Notes: a model not told the origin generated them from the sequence alone. A DNA stretch of 64,000 nt from Sporosarcina sp. Marseille-Q4943 (GCF_943736995.1 NZ_OX031157.1:1771001-1835000), one strand, 5' to 3'. Counted from the first letter of the stretch, positions 1 through 9,986 are shown. A program made the numbers and translations.

Positions 1-1245
1 ATACGGAGGAGCATAAAACAAGACAACAGCAGGCGCCAAATCTTGACAACGCAACAGTAGTCGATCGCTGATGAGCATGGACATTTGCCGTTCATCCAAC
101 GACTCATTTGACATGATATCTTCAAGGATTACTCGAACTTCCGCGCCGCCGATTTTTTCCTTAGCATAGCTAAGCAATTCTTTATACTCCAGTACGTTAA
201 TTTCCCCGAGCGGCTGAGCGCCTTCCCGTTCACAAACCGCCTTATAATCCTTTGAGCAATCCACCATCGCCCGGATGGCCGTGTCTTTGAATATCTTCAT
301 AATGTCATCAGCATTTTGCCGCATCAAAAAGACATTGTACAAAGCCGCACTATGATGGGATGTCTGGGTCGAATAATCTTCCTTCAAATCCACCTGCTGC
401 AAACAAACCGGCAACGGGGTTTTTTCCCCATACACTTCTTCCACAAAATCGGAATTGAATTCCATCGCCCTCGTCAAATAAGATGCCATGAAATGGCTCG
501 TAATGCCGCTTAAAGGCTCACCTGCATGCGTCTCTTTCCCGTAAAACAGCGCGGAAGGCATAATCTTCCCGATTGTTCCCGAGTATATATAATAGTTGTC
601 GTCTTGCGGTTTTTGTGAAAATGACGGCTCGCTGTTCAAGAACAACTCATATTCCAACTGATAAAGTTCCCTTAATTCCACAAGTCCTTTCACAGCTGCC
701 CTCATTCCGGAAGAATTCACTTCTTCGTCAGGCACCGTCAAGAAAAGGATATTAATCGGCCACTGTTCTACACATGCCCTTTCCAATAAATGAAGATGCA
801 ACACAATCCCCATCTTCATATCCATCGTTCCTCGGCCAAATAAGTATTCATTCGAAGCGACGTCCACTTGCACGTCATCCGGCAAATCAGCGATCCGTCT
901 CTTAAATTCTTCCGTCAGCAGTCTAGGTTGGAAAGCGAGATCTTCCAAACTGCCGCCAAATTCCTCTGTATGAACGGTGTCAAAGTGGCTCATCAGCACA
1001 ATTGTTTTATTCGTCACCCCACTGCTATATAGAGCGGTCACCGCATTTCTTCCTTTGCCTGCGTCGTGGAAATGGATTTGCGAGCTGTTTTCCTGGAAAT
1101 ATTGCAATTCCAATAGCTTTTTTAACATTTTTGTTGAAAACTCGATTTCCCCTATTGTTCCCGTTCGGCTATCCCAACTGACCAGCTCACATAATAGATC
1201 TTCCAGTTGCTCCGGCCGACTCCATTTCAGGTTCCCTACTCCCAT
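1..1245 (-). CDS. rocB: RocB-like M20 family metallohydrolase, C-terminus cut by window edge
   Basis: The frame is open from an ATG at 1245 to the window edge, giving 415 residues without a stop, with an AGAGGGGG ribosome site 8 bases upstream. The translation carries the M20 zinc-hydrolase pattern: SHFDTVHTEEFG near residue 80, FGRGTMDMKMG near residue 130 (the metal-bridging Asp) and TVPDEEVNSSG near residue 165 (the catalytic Glu pair). The long spacing and C-terminal region fit the arginine-utilization protein RocB family (about 540-570 residues) better than short M20 aminoacylases. RocB acts in the Bacillus arginine catabolic regulon, but its exact substrate is not settled. I see no sigma-54 (-24/-12) promoter upstream, unlike B. 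subtilis rocABC. The rest of the gene and any roc neighbours lie left of the window. Confidence 0.75.
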   Translation of the reverse strand, partial: MGVGNLKWSRPEQLEDLLCELVSWDSRTGTIGEIEFSTKMLKKLLELQYFQENSSQIHFHDAGKGRNAVTALYSSGVTNKTIVLMSHFDTVHTEEFGGSLEDLAFQPRLLTEEFKRRIADLPDDVQVDVASNEYLFGRGTMDMKMGIVLHLHLLERACVEQWPINILFLTVPDEEVNSSGMRAAVKGLVELRELYQLEYELFLNSEPSFSQKPQDDNYYIYSGTIGKIMPSALFYGKETHAGEPLSGITSHFMASYLTRAMEFNSDFVEEVYGEKTPLPVCLQQVDLKEDYSTQTSHHSAALYNVFLMRQNADDIMKIFKDTAIRAMVDCSKDYKAVCEREGAQPLGEINVLEYKELLSYAKEKIGGAEVRVILEDIMSNESLDERQMSMLISDRLLLRCQDLAPAVVLFYAPPY

Positions 1246-1581
1246 TTTGTAACCCCCTCTATCTGCATACCTATGAAATAGTAATGTTTTCATCTATTGT
1301 TCTAAACGTACGACGGTACGAATTAAAAGTCAATTCAATTTTGCTTAATTGATTAAATAGATTAATAGTTCGCACTACTGACAAACTGACTAAAGCACTA
1401 CTTCATGTGGATTGCCAATCTTGTGGATGGTATAATTAACATGAAAATAGATAGTAGTAAATTTATTTGCTTTTCATGCCACTAAGCTAATTTTATTCCC
1501 GCTCCCTCAACCGGTGGATTACACAGAAATTTTTCTTCGCGTTCTTGCGTTGTTTTTGTATATAGAAAGGAATTGGAAAAG
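1246..1581. other. Intergenic region between divergent rocB-like and GGDEF/EAL genes
   Basis: This 336-base AT-rich spacer must hold the promoters of both divergent genes. A TATAAT hexamer sits at 1430-1435 on the plus strand but has no good -35 at 16-18 bases. A short inverted repeat, CGTAC-GACG-GTACG, lies at 1307-1320, a possible operator for the leftward gene. I see no coding potential or riboswitch. Confidence 0.4.
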
Positions 1582-3996
1582 GTGTTATCGGAATTAAGCT
1601 ACGCTTCCCTTATGTCCTTCTTTGATAAAAAGTTCTGCGTTTCAATTACTGATATAAATGGCAAATTTCTATATGTAAACAGGAATTTCTGCGCAATATC
1701 CGGCTATTCGGAAGAGGAGTTGATTGGAAAAAATTACTCTGTTGTCAACCCCGACTTTGCACTGAATCTCTTCATGGAGGAATTAGAACAGTTTTTCGCG
1801 AGCGGAGAAGCCTGGCAGAAAAACGTCAGGGCCATTGCAAAAGATGGCTCCCTTTATTGGGTAAACGCCAACATTATCCCAATCTTGGATGAGACCGGGG
1901 AGAATATCCAATTCCTTTCCATAGATAGTGATATTACGGCACGTGAAATGACGAAGGAAAAATATAAAGAAACGCTGCAAAATCTGCGTAATATCGAAAA
2001 TGCGCTTGACCAATCTTCCGTTGTCGTTATTACCGATGCCAAGGGCGTCATTACGTACGTTAATGAAAAATTTTGTGCACTATCCCAATATACGAGCGAT
2101 GAATTAATCGGAAAAACACACCGAATCGTCAATTCAAAGTTCCATCCAAAAAGCTTCTTCATGGAAATGTGGAACACAATCCAAAGAGGAGAAATTTGGC
2201 AAGGCGATGTTTGCAATCGTGCGAAGGACGGCTCCCTCTATTGGGTCAGCACGACAATCGTCCCTTTTCTTGACGCGGAAGGGAAGCCCGAACAATATAT
2301 TGCAATCCGCCATGATATTACAGCTCGTAAACAGGCAGAGGAATCATTGGAAATCGCTTTACAAAATGATTTCCGTACAACCGTGAAAAACTTACAAAAT
2401 GCCATATTTAAATACACGGCTACAGAGGACGGGGAAATTGAATTTACCCTTTTCGAAGGACAAATAAAAGAACGGATTGGAATTTCCGCTGACAAATTAA
2501 ATGCACAGGAAGTCGTCCATTCATTCACCGAAGAGGAGCTCGAATCATTCAGGAAACAATTACTGGCGGGGATGGCGGGAGAGATTGTCCAATTCGAGTT
2601 GGCCCATGATGGCCTCTTCTTCCTCGTTTACCTTTCACCGATTGCGAAAAATGGGATAATCGTAGAGGTTGTCGGTACCGCCATCGACATTACACAACGG
2701 ATTGAAGCCGAAAAAGTCATTGAGCATATGGCTTATTTCGACTCCTTGACCCGCTTGCCAAACCGGAGAAATCTTCAAGAGAAAGTGATGAAGAAAATTG
2801 CTAACGCCGATGAAAACACGCAGTTTGCCGTCCTGTTTCTTGACTTGGACCGTTTCAAAAATGTCAATGACACGTTAGGTCACCATGTCGGTGATCAATT
2901 GCTCATTGCTGTTGCGGAAAGGCTGCGTGATTGTGTTCAAAGCGAAAATTCGGCAGCCAGACTAAGCGGGGATGAATTTGTCGTCCTTGTTGATTCTGGT
3001 GATACAGAAGAATTGACCGCCCTTGCTTCAAAAATCATTGACGACATTTCACAGCCATACTTTTTCGAAAAACAAGAGATTTTTGTTGCACCAAGCATCG
3101 GAATCGCATTGTATCCAAACGATGGAGAGGAATATAGTACACTCATCCGCAGTGCAGACACGGCCATGTATTTGGCAAAGGAGGCAGGCAGAGGCACATT
3201 CCGATTTTTCACGGAGGAGCTCCACGAAGAACTGATGGAGAAGACATTCTTCGAGATGGAACTTCGGCAGGCATTGGAAAAAGGACAATTCCTCCTTCAT
3301 TATCAACCCCAATTCAATTTGATAACAGGGCAGATCAAAGGGATGGAAGCGCTCGCCAGATGGAACCATCCTTACCGGGGGTTTATCCCGCCACTTAAAT
3401 TCATTCCGATTGCGGAGGAGAACGGGTTCATCCTCACGCTCGGCGAATGGGTATTGAAAACGGCATGTACACAGGCGAAAGCTTGGCAGGAACAAGGACT
3501 TCCTCCGTTACGGATGAGCGTCAATGTATCGATGAGGCAATTCAATCAGCCTTCCTTCGTGGAAGATGTACTCAGGATCCTGAACGAAACCGAACTGCAC
3601 CCATCGTATTTGAATTTAGAAATCACGGAAAGCATGATGTCAGACGTCAAGCGATGCGAAACTGTTTTGCAGGAGCTTCAAGACGCAGGCATTACCGTAA
3701 GTGTCGATGATTTCGGGACAGGGTACTCATCCCTCCTCTATTTGAGCAAGTTCCCGCTATCCCATTTGAAAATTGACAAGGCGTTCATCAGTGAGCTGAG
3801 CAACAACAACACGGCTATCGTAAAGGCAATCATTGACCTTGCGAAGAATTTGGGACTGAATGTCATCGCGGAAGGCGTCGAAACGGAAGAGCAAGGAAAT
3901 TTCCTGAAGCAGCTCGGTTGCAATGAAGTGCAAGGCTATTTTTATTCCAGGCCGCTTCCTCGAGAGGAAATCGAGCACTTGCTGTTCACTCGCTAA
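1582..3996 (+). CDS. PAS-PAS-GGDEF-EAL cyclic-di-GMP signalling protein
   Basis: A cytosolic protein of about 804 residues that should sense a signal through PAS domains and set c-di-GMP levels. Two PAS/PAC units lie at about 10-125 and 140-255, a weaker PAS-like stretch at 265-375, GGDEF at about 380-545 and EAL at about 555-800. The GGDEF signature is SGDEF, so cyclase activity is uncertain. The EAL domain keeps EALARW, the Asn of NVS, EITES, DDFGTG, LKID, EGVE and the Gln of VQGY, so phosphodiesterase activity is likely. No membrane segment is visible. The first in-frame TTG (1573) lies only 1 base from the AGAAAGGA ribosome site; the GTG at 1582 is 10 bases away and is preferred. The gene stands alone with its own terminator. 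Confidence 0.9.
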   Translation: MLSELSYASLMSFFDKKFCVSITDINGKFLYVNRNFCAISGYSEEELIGKNYSVVNPDFALNLFMEELEQFFASGEAWQKNVRAIAKDGSLYWVNANIIPILDETGENIQFLSIDSDITAREMTKEKYKETLQNLRNIENALDQSSVVVITDAKGVITYVNEKFCALSQYTSDELIGKTHRIVNSKFHPKSFFMEMWNTIQRGEIWQGDVCNRAKDGSLYWVSTTIVPFLDAEGKPEQYIAIRHDITARKQAEESLEIALQNDFRTTVKNLQNAIFKYTATEDGEIEFTLFEGQIKERIGISADKLNAQEVVHSFTEEELESFRKQLLAGMAGEIVQFELAHDGLFFLVYLSPIAKNGIIVEVVGTAIDITQRIEAEKVIEHMAYFDSLTRLPNRRNLQEKVMKKIANADENTQFAVLFLDLDRFKNVNDTLGHHVGDQLLIAVAERLRDCVQSENSAARLSGDEFVVLVDSGDTEELTALASKIIDDISQPYFFEKQEIFVAPSIGIALYPNDGEEYSTLIRSADTAMYLAKEAGRGTFRFFTEELHEELMEKTFFEMELRQALEKGQFLLHYQPQFNLITGQIKGMEALARWNHPYRGFIPPLKFIPIAEENGFILTLGEWVLKTACTQAKAWQEQGLPPLRMSVNVSMRQFNQPSFVEDVLRILNETELHPSYLNLEITESMMSDVKRCETVLQELQDAGITVSVDDFGTGYSSLLYLSKFPLSHLKIDKAFISELSNNNTAIVKAIIDLAKNLGLNVIAEGVETEEQGNFLKQLGCNEVQGYFYSRPLPREEIEHLLFTR

Positions 3997-4000
3997 GATT

Positions 4001-4026
4001 CGCACTCCGTTTCGGGGTGCGTTTTT
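4001..4026 (+). terminator. Intrinsic terminator after GGDEF/EAL gene
   Basis: The hairpin GCACTCCG-TTT-CGGGGTGC is followed by six T residues, directly after the stop codon at 3996. Confidence 0.9.
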
Positions 4027-4117
4027 TCGGTTCAACTCCAAGCAAGCCTTCCCTTTCACCACTATTTACGCCTAAAATAAAAAGCATATAATCTTGAAAT
4101 GAAATCGAGGTGCACCT

Positions 4118-6055
4118 ATGCATAAAACAATTGGGATTGTCGCGCACGTCGATGCGGGCAAGACGACTTTTTCCGAACAGCTGCTATTTCATACGAATAG
4201 CATTCGCCAACGGGGCCGTGTCGACCACCAAGACACGTTCCTCGATAGCCATGAAATCGAGAAGAACCGCGGCATTACCGTCTTTGCGGACCAGGGCGCC
4301 TTTACATTCAACGACTCGAATTACACGCTCATCGATACGCCAGGACACGTCGACTTTTCACCTGAAATGGAAAGGGCTGTCCAAGTGATGGATGCAGCCA
4401 TTGTCATCATCAGCGCTGCGGACGGAGTGGAAGGACATACCGAAACGGTTTGGCATTTACTGAAAAAGCATCAAGTCCCGACCTTTTTCTTTTTAAATAA
4501 AACCGATCGTGAAGGCGTTGATTTACAGGACGTCGTGAATGAAATTCGCAGCAGCCTGTCCGACGACATCTTTGATTTATTCGAATTGGAAAATGGGGTC
4601 ATGTCGGAAAGCCTCGTTGAATTCATTGCGGAACGGGACGAGGGATTGCTCGAGCACTATATGGACGCCGGATATGATGAAGCGATGTGGTTGGGTGCAT
4701 TGAAGCATATGATCCGGAAACGTTCCGTTTTTGCTTATGGGCATGGCTCCGCCTTGAAAGATATTGGTGTGCTTGATTTCTTAGAGAAGTTGGATTTGCT
4801 AACTGAGACGAATTTTGTCGATGAAGGAGAATTCGAGGCACGCGTCTACAAGGTCCGGCACGATGAAAACGGTAACCGGGTAACGTTCTTGAAAGTGTTG
4901 CAAGGGAGTCTGTACGTTAGGGATGAAGTACAGTATGCCGGCAAACTTGAGAAGGTAACGCAGATTCGACGCTATAACGGAAGTAAATTTCAAACGGTAG
5001 AAGCTGCATTTGCAGGAGAAATTGTCGCGGTGACGGGGCTTTCTGAGGCCGCTGCGGGTGATCCGCTCGGTGCGCTCGTTGAGAAGGCGGAGTTCGGTTT
5101 AATTCCAACCTTGAAGTCGAAAGTTATTTTCGACCCTTCCGTCCATGTGAAGGAAGTGCTGCGATGTTTCAAAATGTTAGACGCTGAAGATCCTTCGTTG
5201 CGCGTCGTCTGGGACGAGCATGTCCAGGAGGTCCACGTCCACGTCATGGGGGTCATCCAGCTTGAGGTCTTGAAACAAATCGTGCGGGATCGGTTCCATT
5301 TCGACGTGTCGTTCGGGAACCCAAAAATCTTGTATAAAGAGACGATCCGTTCCACAGTCAACGGCTACGGCCATTTCGAGCCGTTGAAACATTATGCGGA
5401 AGTCCACTTAAAAATCGAACCAGCCGCGCGGAACAGCGGCATTACATTTGATAATGTATGTCATGCAAATGATTTATCGGTCGGCAATCAAAACTTGGTG
5501 CGAACCCATATTTTCGAGCGTTCTCATCACGGTTTATTGACAGGATCGGCGTTGACCGACGTGAAAATCACCTTGCTGACAGGCAGAGGGCATAATGAGC
5601 ATACGTCTGGCGGAGATTTCAGGGAAGCGACATTCCGCGCATTGCGGCAAGGGCTGGAGAAAGCGGAAAATGTCCTGCTTGAGCCGGTTTACGATTTTAA
5701 GATAAAAGTCGGTATGAATCATATCGGTCGCGTCCTTTCCGATATCCAGCAAGCATCGGGCAGCTTCGAGCCGCCTGAAACGATTGGCGAAAACCCAGTC
5801 GTAACCGGCCGAGTTCCGGTTGCGACTTTCATGGACTACAGCACCGTATTCGCATCGTTCACGAACGGAAAAGGTGCGCTTACTTTGCAGTTTGGCGGCT
5901 ATGACGAATGCCATAATCCGGAGGAAGTGATCGCGGCAATCGGCTACAATAAAGACGCCGACCCGGAATACACTTCCACTTCGATCTTTTGCGCGAAAGG
6001 CAAAGGCTACCCCGTTCCATGGTATGAAGCCGAAGCAGCGATGCATTTGTTGTGA
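4118..6055 (+). CDS. TetM/EF-G-like ribosome-associated translational GTPase
   Basis: A 645-residue GTPase, the usual length of tetracycline ribosomal protection proteins (about 640). G1 is AHVDAGKT (residues 9-16), G2 RGIT, G3 DTPGH and G4 NKTD, followed by EF-G-like domains II to V. The family binds the ribosomal A site and uses GTP to dislodge tetracycline. Chromosomal homologues of this kind in Bacillales and Clostridia are often annotated as TetM-like or GTP-binding elongation factor family proteins without proven resistance. The gene has no conjugative-element neighbours, leader peptide or base-composition shift, so I read it as a resident paralogue rather than an acquired tet gene. The ATG at 4118 has a weak GAGGTG site. 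Confidence 0.85.
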   Translation: MHKTIGIVAHVDAGKTTFSEQLLFHTNSIRQRGRVDHQDTFLDSHEIEKNRGITVFADQGAFTFNDSNYTLIDTPGHVDFSPEMERAVQVMDAAIVIISAADGVEGHTETVWHLLKKHQVPTFFFLNKTDREGVDLQDVVNEIRSSLSDDIFDLFELENGVMSESLVEFIAERDEGLLEHYMDAGYDEAMWLGALKHMIRKRSVFAYGHGSALKDIGVLDFLEKLDLLTETNFVDEGEFEARVYKVRHDENGNRVTFLKVLQGSLYVRDEVQYAGKLEKVTQIRRYNGSKFQTVEAAFAGEIVAVTGLSEAAAGDPLGALVEKAEFGLIPTLKSKVIFDPSVHVKEVLRCFKMLDAEDPSLRVVWDEHVQEVHVHVMGVIQLEVLKQIVRDRFHFDVSFGNPKILYKETIRSTVNGYGHFEPLKHYAEVHLKIEPAARNSGITFDNVCHANDLSVGNQNLVRTHIFERSHHGLLTGSALTDVKITLLTGRGHNEHTSGGDFREATFRALRQGLEKAENVLLEPVYDFKIKVGMNHIGRVLSDIQQASGSFEPPETIGENPVVTGRVPVATFMDYSTVFASFTNGKGALTLQFGGYDECHNPEEVIAAIGYNKDADPEYTSTSIFCAKGKGYPVPWYEAEAAMHLL

Positions 6056-6075
6056 TTGATTTGTTAAGTCCATGG

Positions 6076-6150
6076 GGCGCGACGGGCAAGGGCTACTACT
6101 TTTTTTCTTCCACGGTCATTTTTATCGGAAATGACCAAATCTGTCGCGCC
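6076..6150. other. Nested inverted repeats between convergent genes
   Basis: An outer arm pair GGCGCGAC/GTCGCGCC (6076-6083 and 6143-6150) encloses an inner hairpin GGTCATTT/AAATGACC (6114-6121 and 6129-6136) and a run of T at 6101-6107. It lies between convergent genes and may end transcription from one or both sides, though neither arm is followed by a good T tract. A further imperfect palindrome (TTGACC-AATTA-GGTCCAA) follows near 6158-6175. Confidence 0.5.
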
Positions 6151-6221
6151 GAATGGCTTTGACCAATTAGGTCCAAGGTCACAAAACGACCATATATCTT
6201 GGGTAATGATCGATATCTCCC

Positions 6222-6830
6222 TCACCCACCCAATCGATAGATCAAGAATCGCTCATTTTCATTCTTATCGTAAAGCCGATTGACTTTAACTTCTTTCCAA
6301 AGCTCAAAAGGCGTCTGATTGTCCATAAATTGCACATATTCCGCAGTCGGGTAATAAAGGATGACGTCGACTGGGCGGGCAACCCATTCCGCGGACAGGA
6401 GGATGTTTCCGATGACTGTCATAAATATTTGGATAGAAAACGGATTAAAGAAGTAAAATTTATTCTCCGATGGATCGATTTCATACGTTTCCGCGAAACA
6501 CCGTTCAAAACGAATCGCTCCACCGCGGAACTTCGCTTTCCGGCGGTACTTGACCAAGTTTTCAATTGCGTCCTCATAGAGCTGGCCATTCATTTCAATA
6601 CCCGTCACTGATGCACCGAAATAATGATGGACGTAAAATGACACGCGCGCCTTGCCGCACCCAAAATCGACAAAGCCGTCCGACTGATGCAGTTTATACG
6701 TTTCGAACAGTTCATCCAGCGCTTCGTAAGGCGTCGCTTCATAGCGGTTATAATGGGCGGACTGGCTCAATAGCTCAAGCGTTCCAGCCGTTTTTATCCG
6801 AAGAAGGTTGTCGTACTCCTTTTCGTTCAA
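6222..6830 (-). CDS. Class I SAM-dependent methyltransferase-like protein
   Basis: About 202 residues with a Rossmann motif I VDFGCGKARVSF near residues 58-69 and an acidic motif II (GIEMNGQLYEDA). After it comes a motif IV-like FYFFNPFS, which takes the place of the usual D/NPPF substrate loop. The target is unknown. The TTG at 6830 is preferred because AAAGGGAG ends 9 bases upstream; the in-frame GTG at 6839 touches that site. It is convergent with the TetM-like gene and lies upstream of nothing on the same strand, so it is probably monocistronic. Confidence 0.75.
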   Translation of the reverse strand: MNEKEYDNLLRIKTAGTLELLSQSAHYNRYEATPYEALDELFETYKLHQSDGFVDFGCGKARVSFYVHHYFGASVTGIEMNGQLYEDAIENLVKYRRKAKFRGGAIRFERCFAETYEIDPSENKFYFFNPFSIQIFMTVIGNILLSAEWVARPVDVILYYPTAEYVQFMDNQTPFELWKEVKVNRLYDKNENERFLIYRLGG

Positions 6831-6892
6831 CGAACTCACTCCCTTTCTTCATCGCCTCATTGTAGCCGTCTTTCTTGTCGAATGACAAGTGG

Positions 6893-6926
6893 AAAAACAC
6901 GATCTCCATTATCCATGAAGATCGTG
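6893..6926 (-). terminator. Intrinsic terminator after RND pump
   Basis: On the minus strand the stem CACGATCT/AGATCGTG (6898-6905 and 6919-6926) is followed by five T residues, 16 bases past the RND gene stop. Confidence 0.85.
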
Positions 6927-6941
6927 CTCGCACTGCAGTAT

Positions 6942-9900
6942 TCATTTCACAGGTTCTGCCAATCGTGTCGACACCCCTTTCTTGCGTCTGGAGGACACCT
7001 CTCTCGCCACTTTCTCAGTCTTTGTAAACAAACGATACACCGATGGAATTAACAGCAATGTGATGAACGTCGCAAACAGCAATCCGGAAATCAACACCGT
7101 TGCGAGCGGCGCCTGATAATTACCCGATGCACCTGAAGCGAGCGCAAGGGGCAGCATTCCGCCAACCGTCGTCAACGTCGTCATGAAGATCGGACGAATT
7201 CGGTTCCTTCCCGCTTCAACCAAAGCCTCCTCCATGGACATTCCTTCCCTGCGAAGCTGATTCGTACGGTCAATCAAGAGGATCGCATTATTCAATACGA
7301 TACCAATTAGCATGATGATGCCCATCCCGGACAACAGATTCAGCTCCATCTGTGTCACGAACAATCCAATAATGACGCCGATAATTGCCATTGGAATGAC
7401 GGACATGACAATAAGCGGATGCCCTAAATGATTGAACTGAACAGCCATCACAAAGTAAACGAGGAAAAGCGCTATCCCTAACACAAAAAGCATTTCCATC
7501 ATCAACTTTTGTTGTTGCTCGATATCACCGGCCACATCGATTGTATAGCCCATTGGCGTATTGAATTCCTTGATAATCTTCTGCACGTCGCGATTGATGG
7601 CACCTAAATCTCTACCTTCTATATCCGCCGAAACAGAAATGAATCGTTCTCCTCCGATGTGAGTGATTTCATTGGGCGTTCGGACACTTTCCAAGCCAAG
7701 AAAATTCGATAGTTTCTTATCACCTTCCATTGTCGGAATTTCCAAGTCAAATAGCGTTTGGCGAGAATTTGTTTTTTGGTCCCAGCTGACGATGAGAGGC
7801 ACATTTTCTCCATCGAGCACCAATTGGCCTACAGGCATTTCAATGAAGGCTTGCTCGATGAACTGCTTCACCTGCATTTGCGCTAAGCCTGCATCCGCAA
7901 TCGCCTCTTCGTTTAGGATAATCCTCTTTTCCTCTGTGGTGCGTTCCATCGAGTGCGTCACGCCGACGATTCCATCAACCTTGCCGAGCTGTCCCATGAA
8001 GTCCTTCGCAATTGCCTGCAGCTGACCAAAGTCTTCCCCTTTGATCATCACTTGGACAGGCGCTCCGCTAATTTCGGACATTGCCGATTGCACAGTTCGG
8101 ATCGGTTCCGAGGCTTGGAATTCACGCAACGATCGTAAAATCTGTTCATTCACTTCTTTCTGCTCGTGAATGACGGCATCACCTTTTGTCATATTAACGA
8201 TGACAAACAGTTCACTCCCACTACCGTCCAATACATAGCTGGACTCGACATCGTCAAGACCGGCAATCTTGTCGTTCATCAGATGTGCAAGCCGCTCCTT
8301 TTCGGCAGGCTTCACCCCTGATTCGAGTGCAACGACGAATTCACTATATCGATTAAAGACGTCTGGCATGACGGTCATCGGTATTTTATTTACAAGGAAA
8401 AGCGAACCGGCAAAAAGTCCGAAAAAGAGGGTAATTACGAGGACACACCTACGCTTTGCGCCGACGATCCAAGTTACAATCGCGTTGTATCCTTTCACGA
8501 AACGGCTCTCCTTCCGAGAATCACGGACGCCCCGGTTACGCAGAAAACTTTCAGAAAGCGCAGGGATGAGCGTGAATGCGACGAGCACCGAGCTGATCAA
8601 TGTAATCGCAACGACAATCGCAAGGATGATCATGAACTCGCCCAATCCCCCACCGATGAAACCGATTGGCAAGAATACAACAATCGTCGTCAGCATGGAC
8701 GCGAAAACGGCGCCCACCACTTCCTTCGTCCCCGCAAGAACCGCCTCCAACTTTGCGAGGCCGAGCTCCCGCTGCCGATAAATCGATTCCAAAATGACAA
8801 TCGACGAATCCACCATCATACCGATCCCAAGCCCTAGACCGATGAGCGTCAGCATATTGAGGCTGTATCCGAGCATATAAACTGTCAAGAAGGTCAGCAG
8901 CACCGACGTTGGAATCGAAACCGCGATGATAAGCGTCGCACGGACATTTCTGAGGAATAAAAGCAAAATCGCAATCGCGACTATACTGCCAATCAGAATA
9001 TTGACGACGACCCCATCGATTGATTCCTGTACGATATCCGCCTGCGCCACCATTTCATTCAACGTAAAGCCTTTCACAAGCCCTTCATCACGTATCTTTT
9101 GAATTTCTGCACGAACCGCTTTTGCCATGTCGATCTGCGTGACATTCGCAGCCCGGCCCACTTGAATGAACACCAATTCCTTCGTTCCGTTCTTCCATAC
9201 AAATGATGAACTTTCACGAGGTACTAGTGTTACATCAGCAATCTCCTTCAGTTGGATACTGCCTTCCGCTGTCGGAATTTCAAAACGCTTCACACCGTTA
9301 ATATCCACAAGCTTCGAATTCCAGCGGATGATCCCTTCCTGTAGCTCTCCAAGTGTCGCTTCCGAGTTCGCTTGCGCAATGAACCCAGCAACTTGCGAAA
9401 TATCCAACCCGTACTTTTTCATTTCATCCCGTTTGAACTCTATCGACACTTCCTGCTCCGACACTCCAGACAGATGGACTTCTTGAACTTCCTGTAAGCT
9501 TTCAAGCCTTGGTTCAAGCACTTCCTTGGCGAACGATGTCATCGCTTGAAGATCATCGCCCGAAAGATCCATGAAAAACTCATAGCCTTGCCGAACACCA
9601 TATTGACTCGCCAAGGCTTCCCGTATTTCGGGGCGCTCCGCTTTTGTTTCATTCACCGCTTTGTCGACTTCTTTCATGACCTTTTCGCTCTGCCCGCGGG
9701 CAATCGTTATATCGAGGGAACTGCTCCCGACCGTTGACGTCGATCGTACTTCCTCAACGCCTTCGATCCCTGCAAGCTTCTGCTCGAGCGGCGAGGTTAT
9801 GAGCCGCTCCACATCAATCGCCGCCATATCCCCCGCGTCGATGTAGACGACTGCCCCATCCATCCCGACCGACGGCATAATTTCCTTATCCAGTTTGACA

Positions 9901-9986
9901 ACCGCAAAGCTCCCCAAAGCAACGATCAACACGGTCAATAATCCGACCAATACCTTCTTTCGAACAATGAACTCCAATACCTTCAC
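6942..9986 (-). CDS. swrC: RND-family efflux pump, SwrC/AcrB-like
   Basis: About 1014 residues with the inside-out repeat of an RND permease. It has an N-terminal TM helix (IVRKKVLVGLLTVLIVALGSF), a large extracytoplasmic loop, a cluster of TM helices near 330-520 containing GLGLGIGMMVDSSIV (the proton-relay Asp of motif A), a second loop, and TM helices from about 845 with GIVLNNAILL. Length and Gram-positive origin match B. subtilis SwrC/YerP (self-resistance to surfactin) and other HAE2-like pumps. No membrane-fusion or outer-membrane partner is next to it, as expected. The GTG at 9986 sits 7 bases from AAGGGG, whereas the ATGs at 9992 and 10010 are badly placed. Substrate is not predictable. 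Confidence 0.88.
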   Translation of the reverse strand: MKVLEFIVRKKVLVGLLTVLIVALGSFAVVKLDKEIMPSVGMDGAVVYIDAGDMAAIDVERLITSPLEQKLAGIEGVEEVRSTSTVGSSSLDITIARGQSEKVMKEVDKAVNETKAERPEIREALASQYGVRQGYEFFMDLSGDDLQAMTSFAKEVLEPRLESLQEVQEVHLSGVSEQEVSIEFKRDEMKKYGLDISQVAGFIAQANSEATLGELQEGIIRWNSKLVDINGVKRFEIPTAEGSIQLKEIADVTLVPRESSSFVWKNGTKELVFIQVGRAANVTQIDMAKAVRAEIQKIRDEGLVKGFTLNEMVAQADIVQESIDGVVVNILIGSIVAIAILLLFLRNVRATLIIAVSIPTSVLLTFLTVYMLGYSLNMLTLIGLGLGIGMMVDSSIVILESIYRQRELGLAKLEAVLAGTKEVVGAVFASMLTTIVVFLPIGFIGGGLGEFMIILAIVVAITLISSVLVAFTLIPALSESFLRNRGVRDSRKESRFVKGYNAIVTWIVGAKRRCVLVITLFFGLFAGSLFLVNKIPMTVMPDVFNRYSEFVVALESGVKPAEKERLAHLMNDKIAGLDDVESSYVLDGSGSELFVIVNMTKGDAVIHEQKEVNEQILRSLREFQASEPIRTVQSAMSEISGAPVQVMIKGEDFGQLQAIAKDFMGQLGKVDGIVGVTHSMERTTEEKRIILNEEAIADAGLAQMQVKQFIEQAFIEMPVGQLVLDGENVPLIVSWDQKTNSRQTLFDLEIPTMEGDKKLSNFLGLESVRTPNEITHIGGERFISVSADIEGRDLGAINRDVQKIIKEFNTPMGYTIDVAGDIEQQQKLMMEMLFVLGIALFLVYFVMAVQFNHLGHPLIVMSVIPMAIIGVIIGLFVTQMELNLLSGMGIIMLIGIVLNNAILLIDRTNQLRREGMSMEEALVEAGRNRIRPIFMTTLTTVGGMLPLALASGASGNYQAPLATVLISGLLFATFITLLLIPSVYRLFTKTEKVAREVSSRRKKGVSTRLAEPVK

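Noticed and set aside
1246-1330. Sigma-54 promoter of the rocB-like gene
   Set aside because: No TGGCAC-N5-TTGCA-like sequence is present on the minus strand.
4118-6055. Acquired tetracycline resistance gene on a mobile element
   Set aside because: No transposase, conjugation genes, leader peptide or base-composition break surround it.
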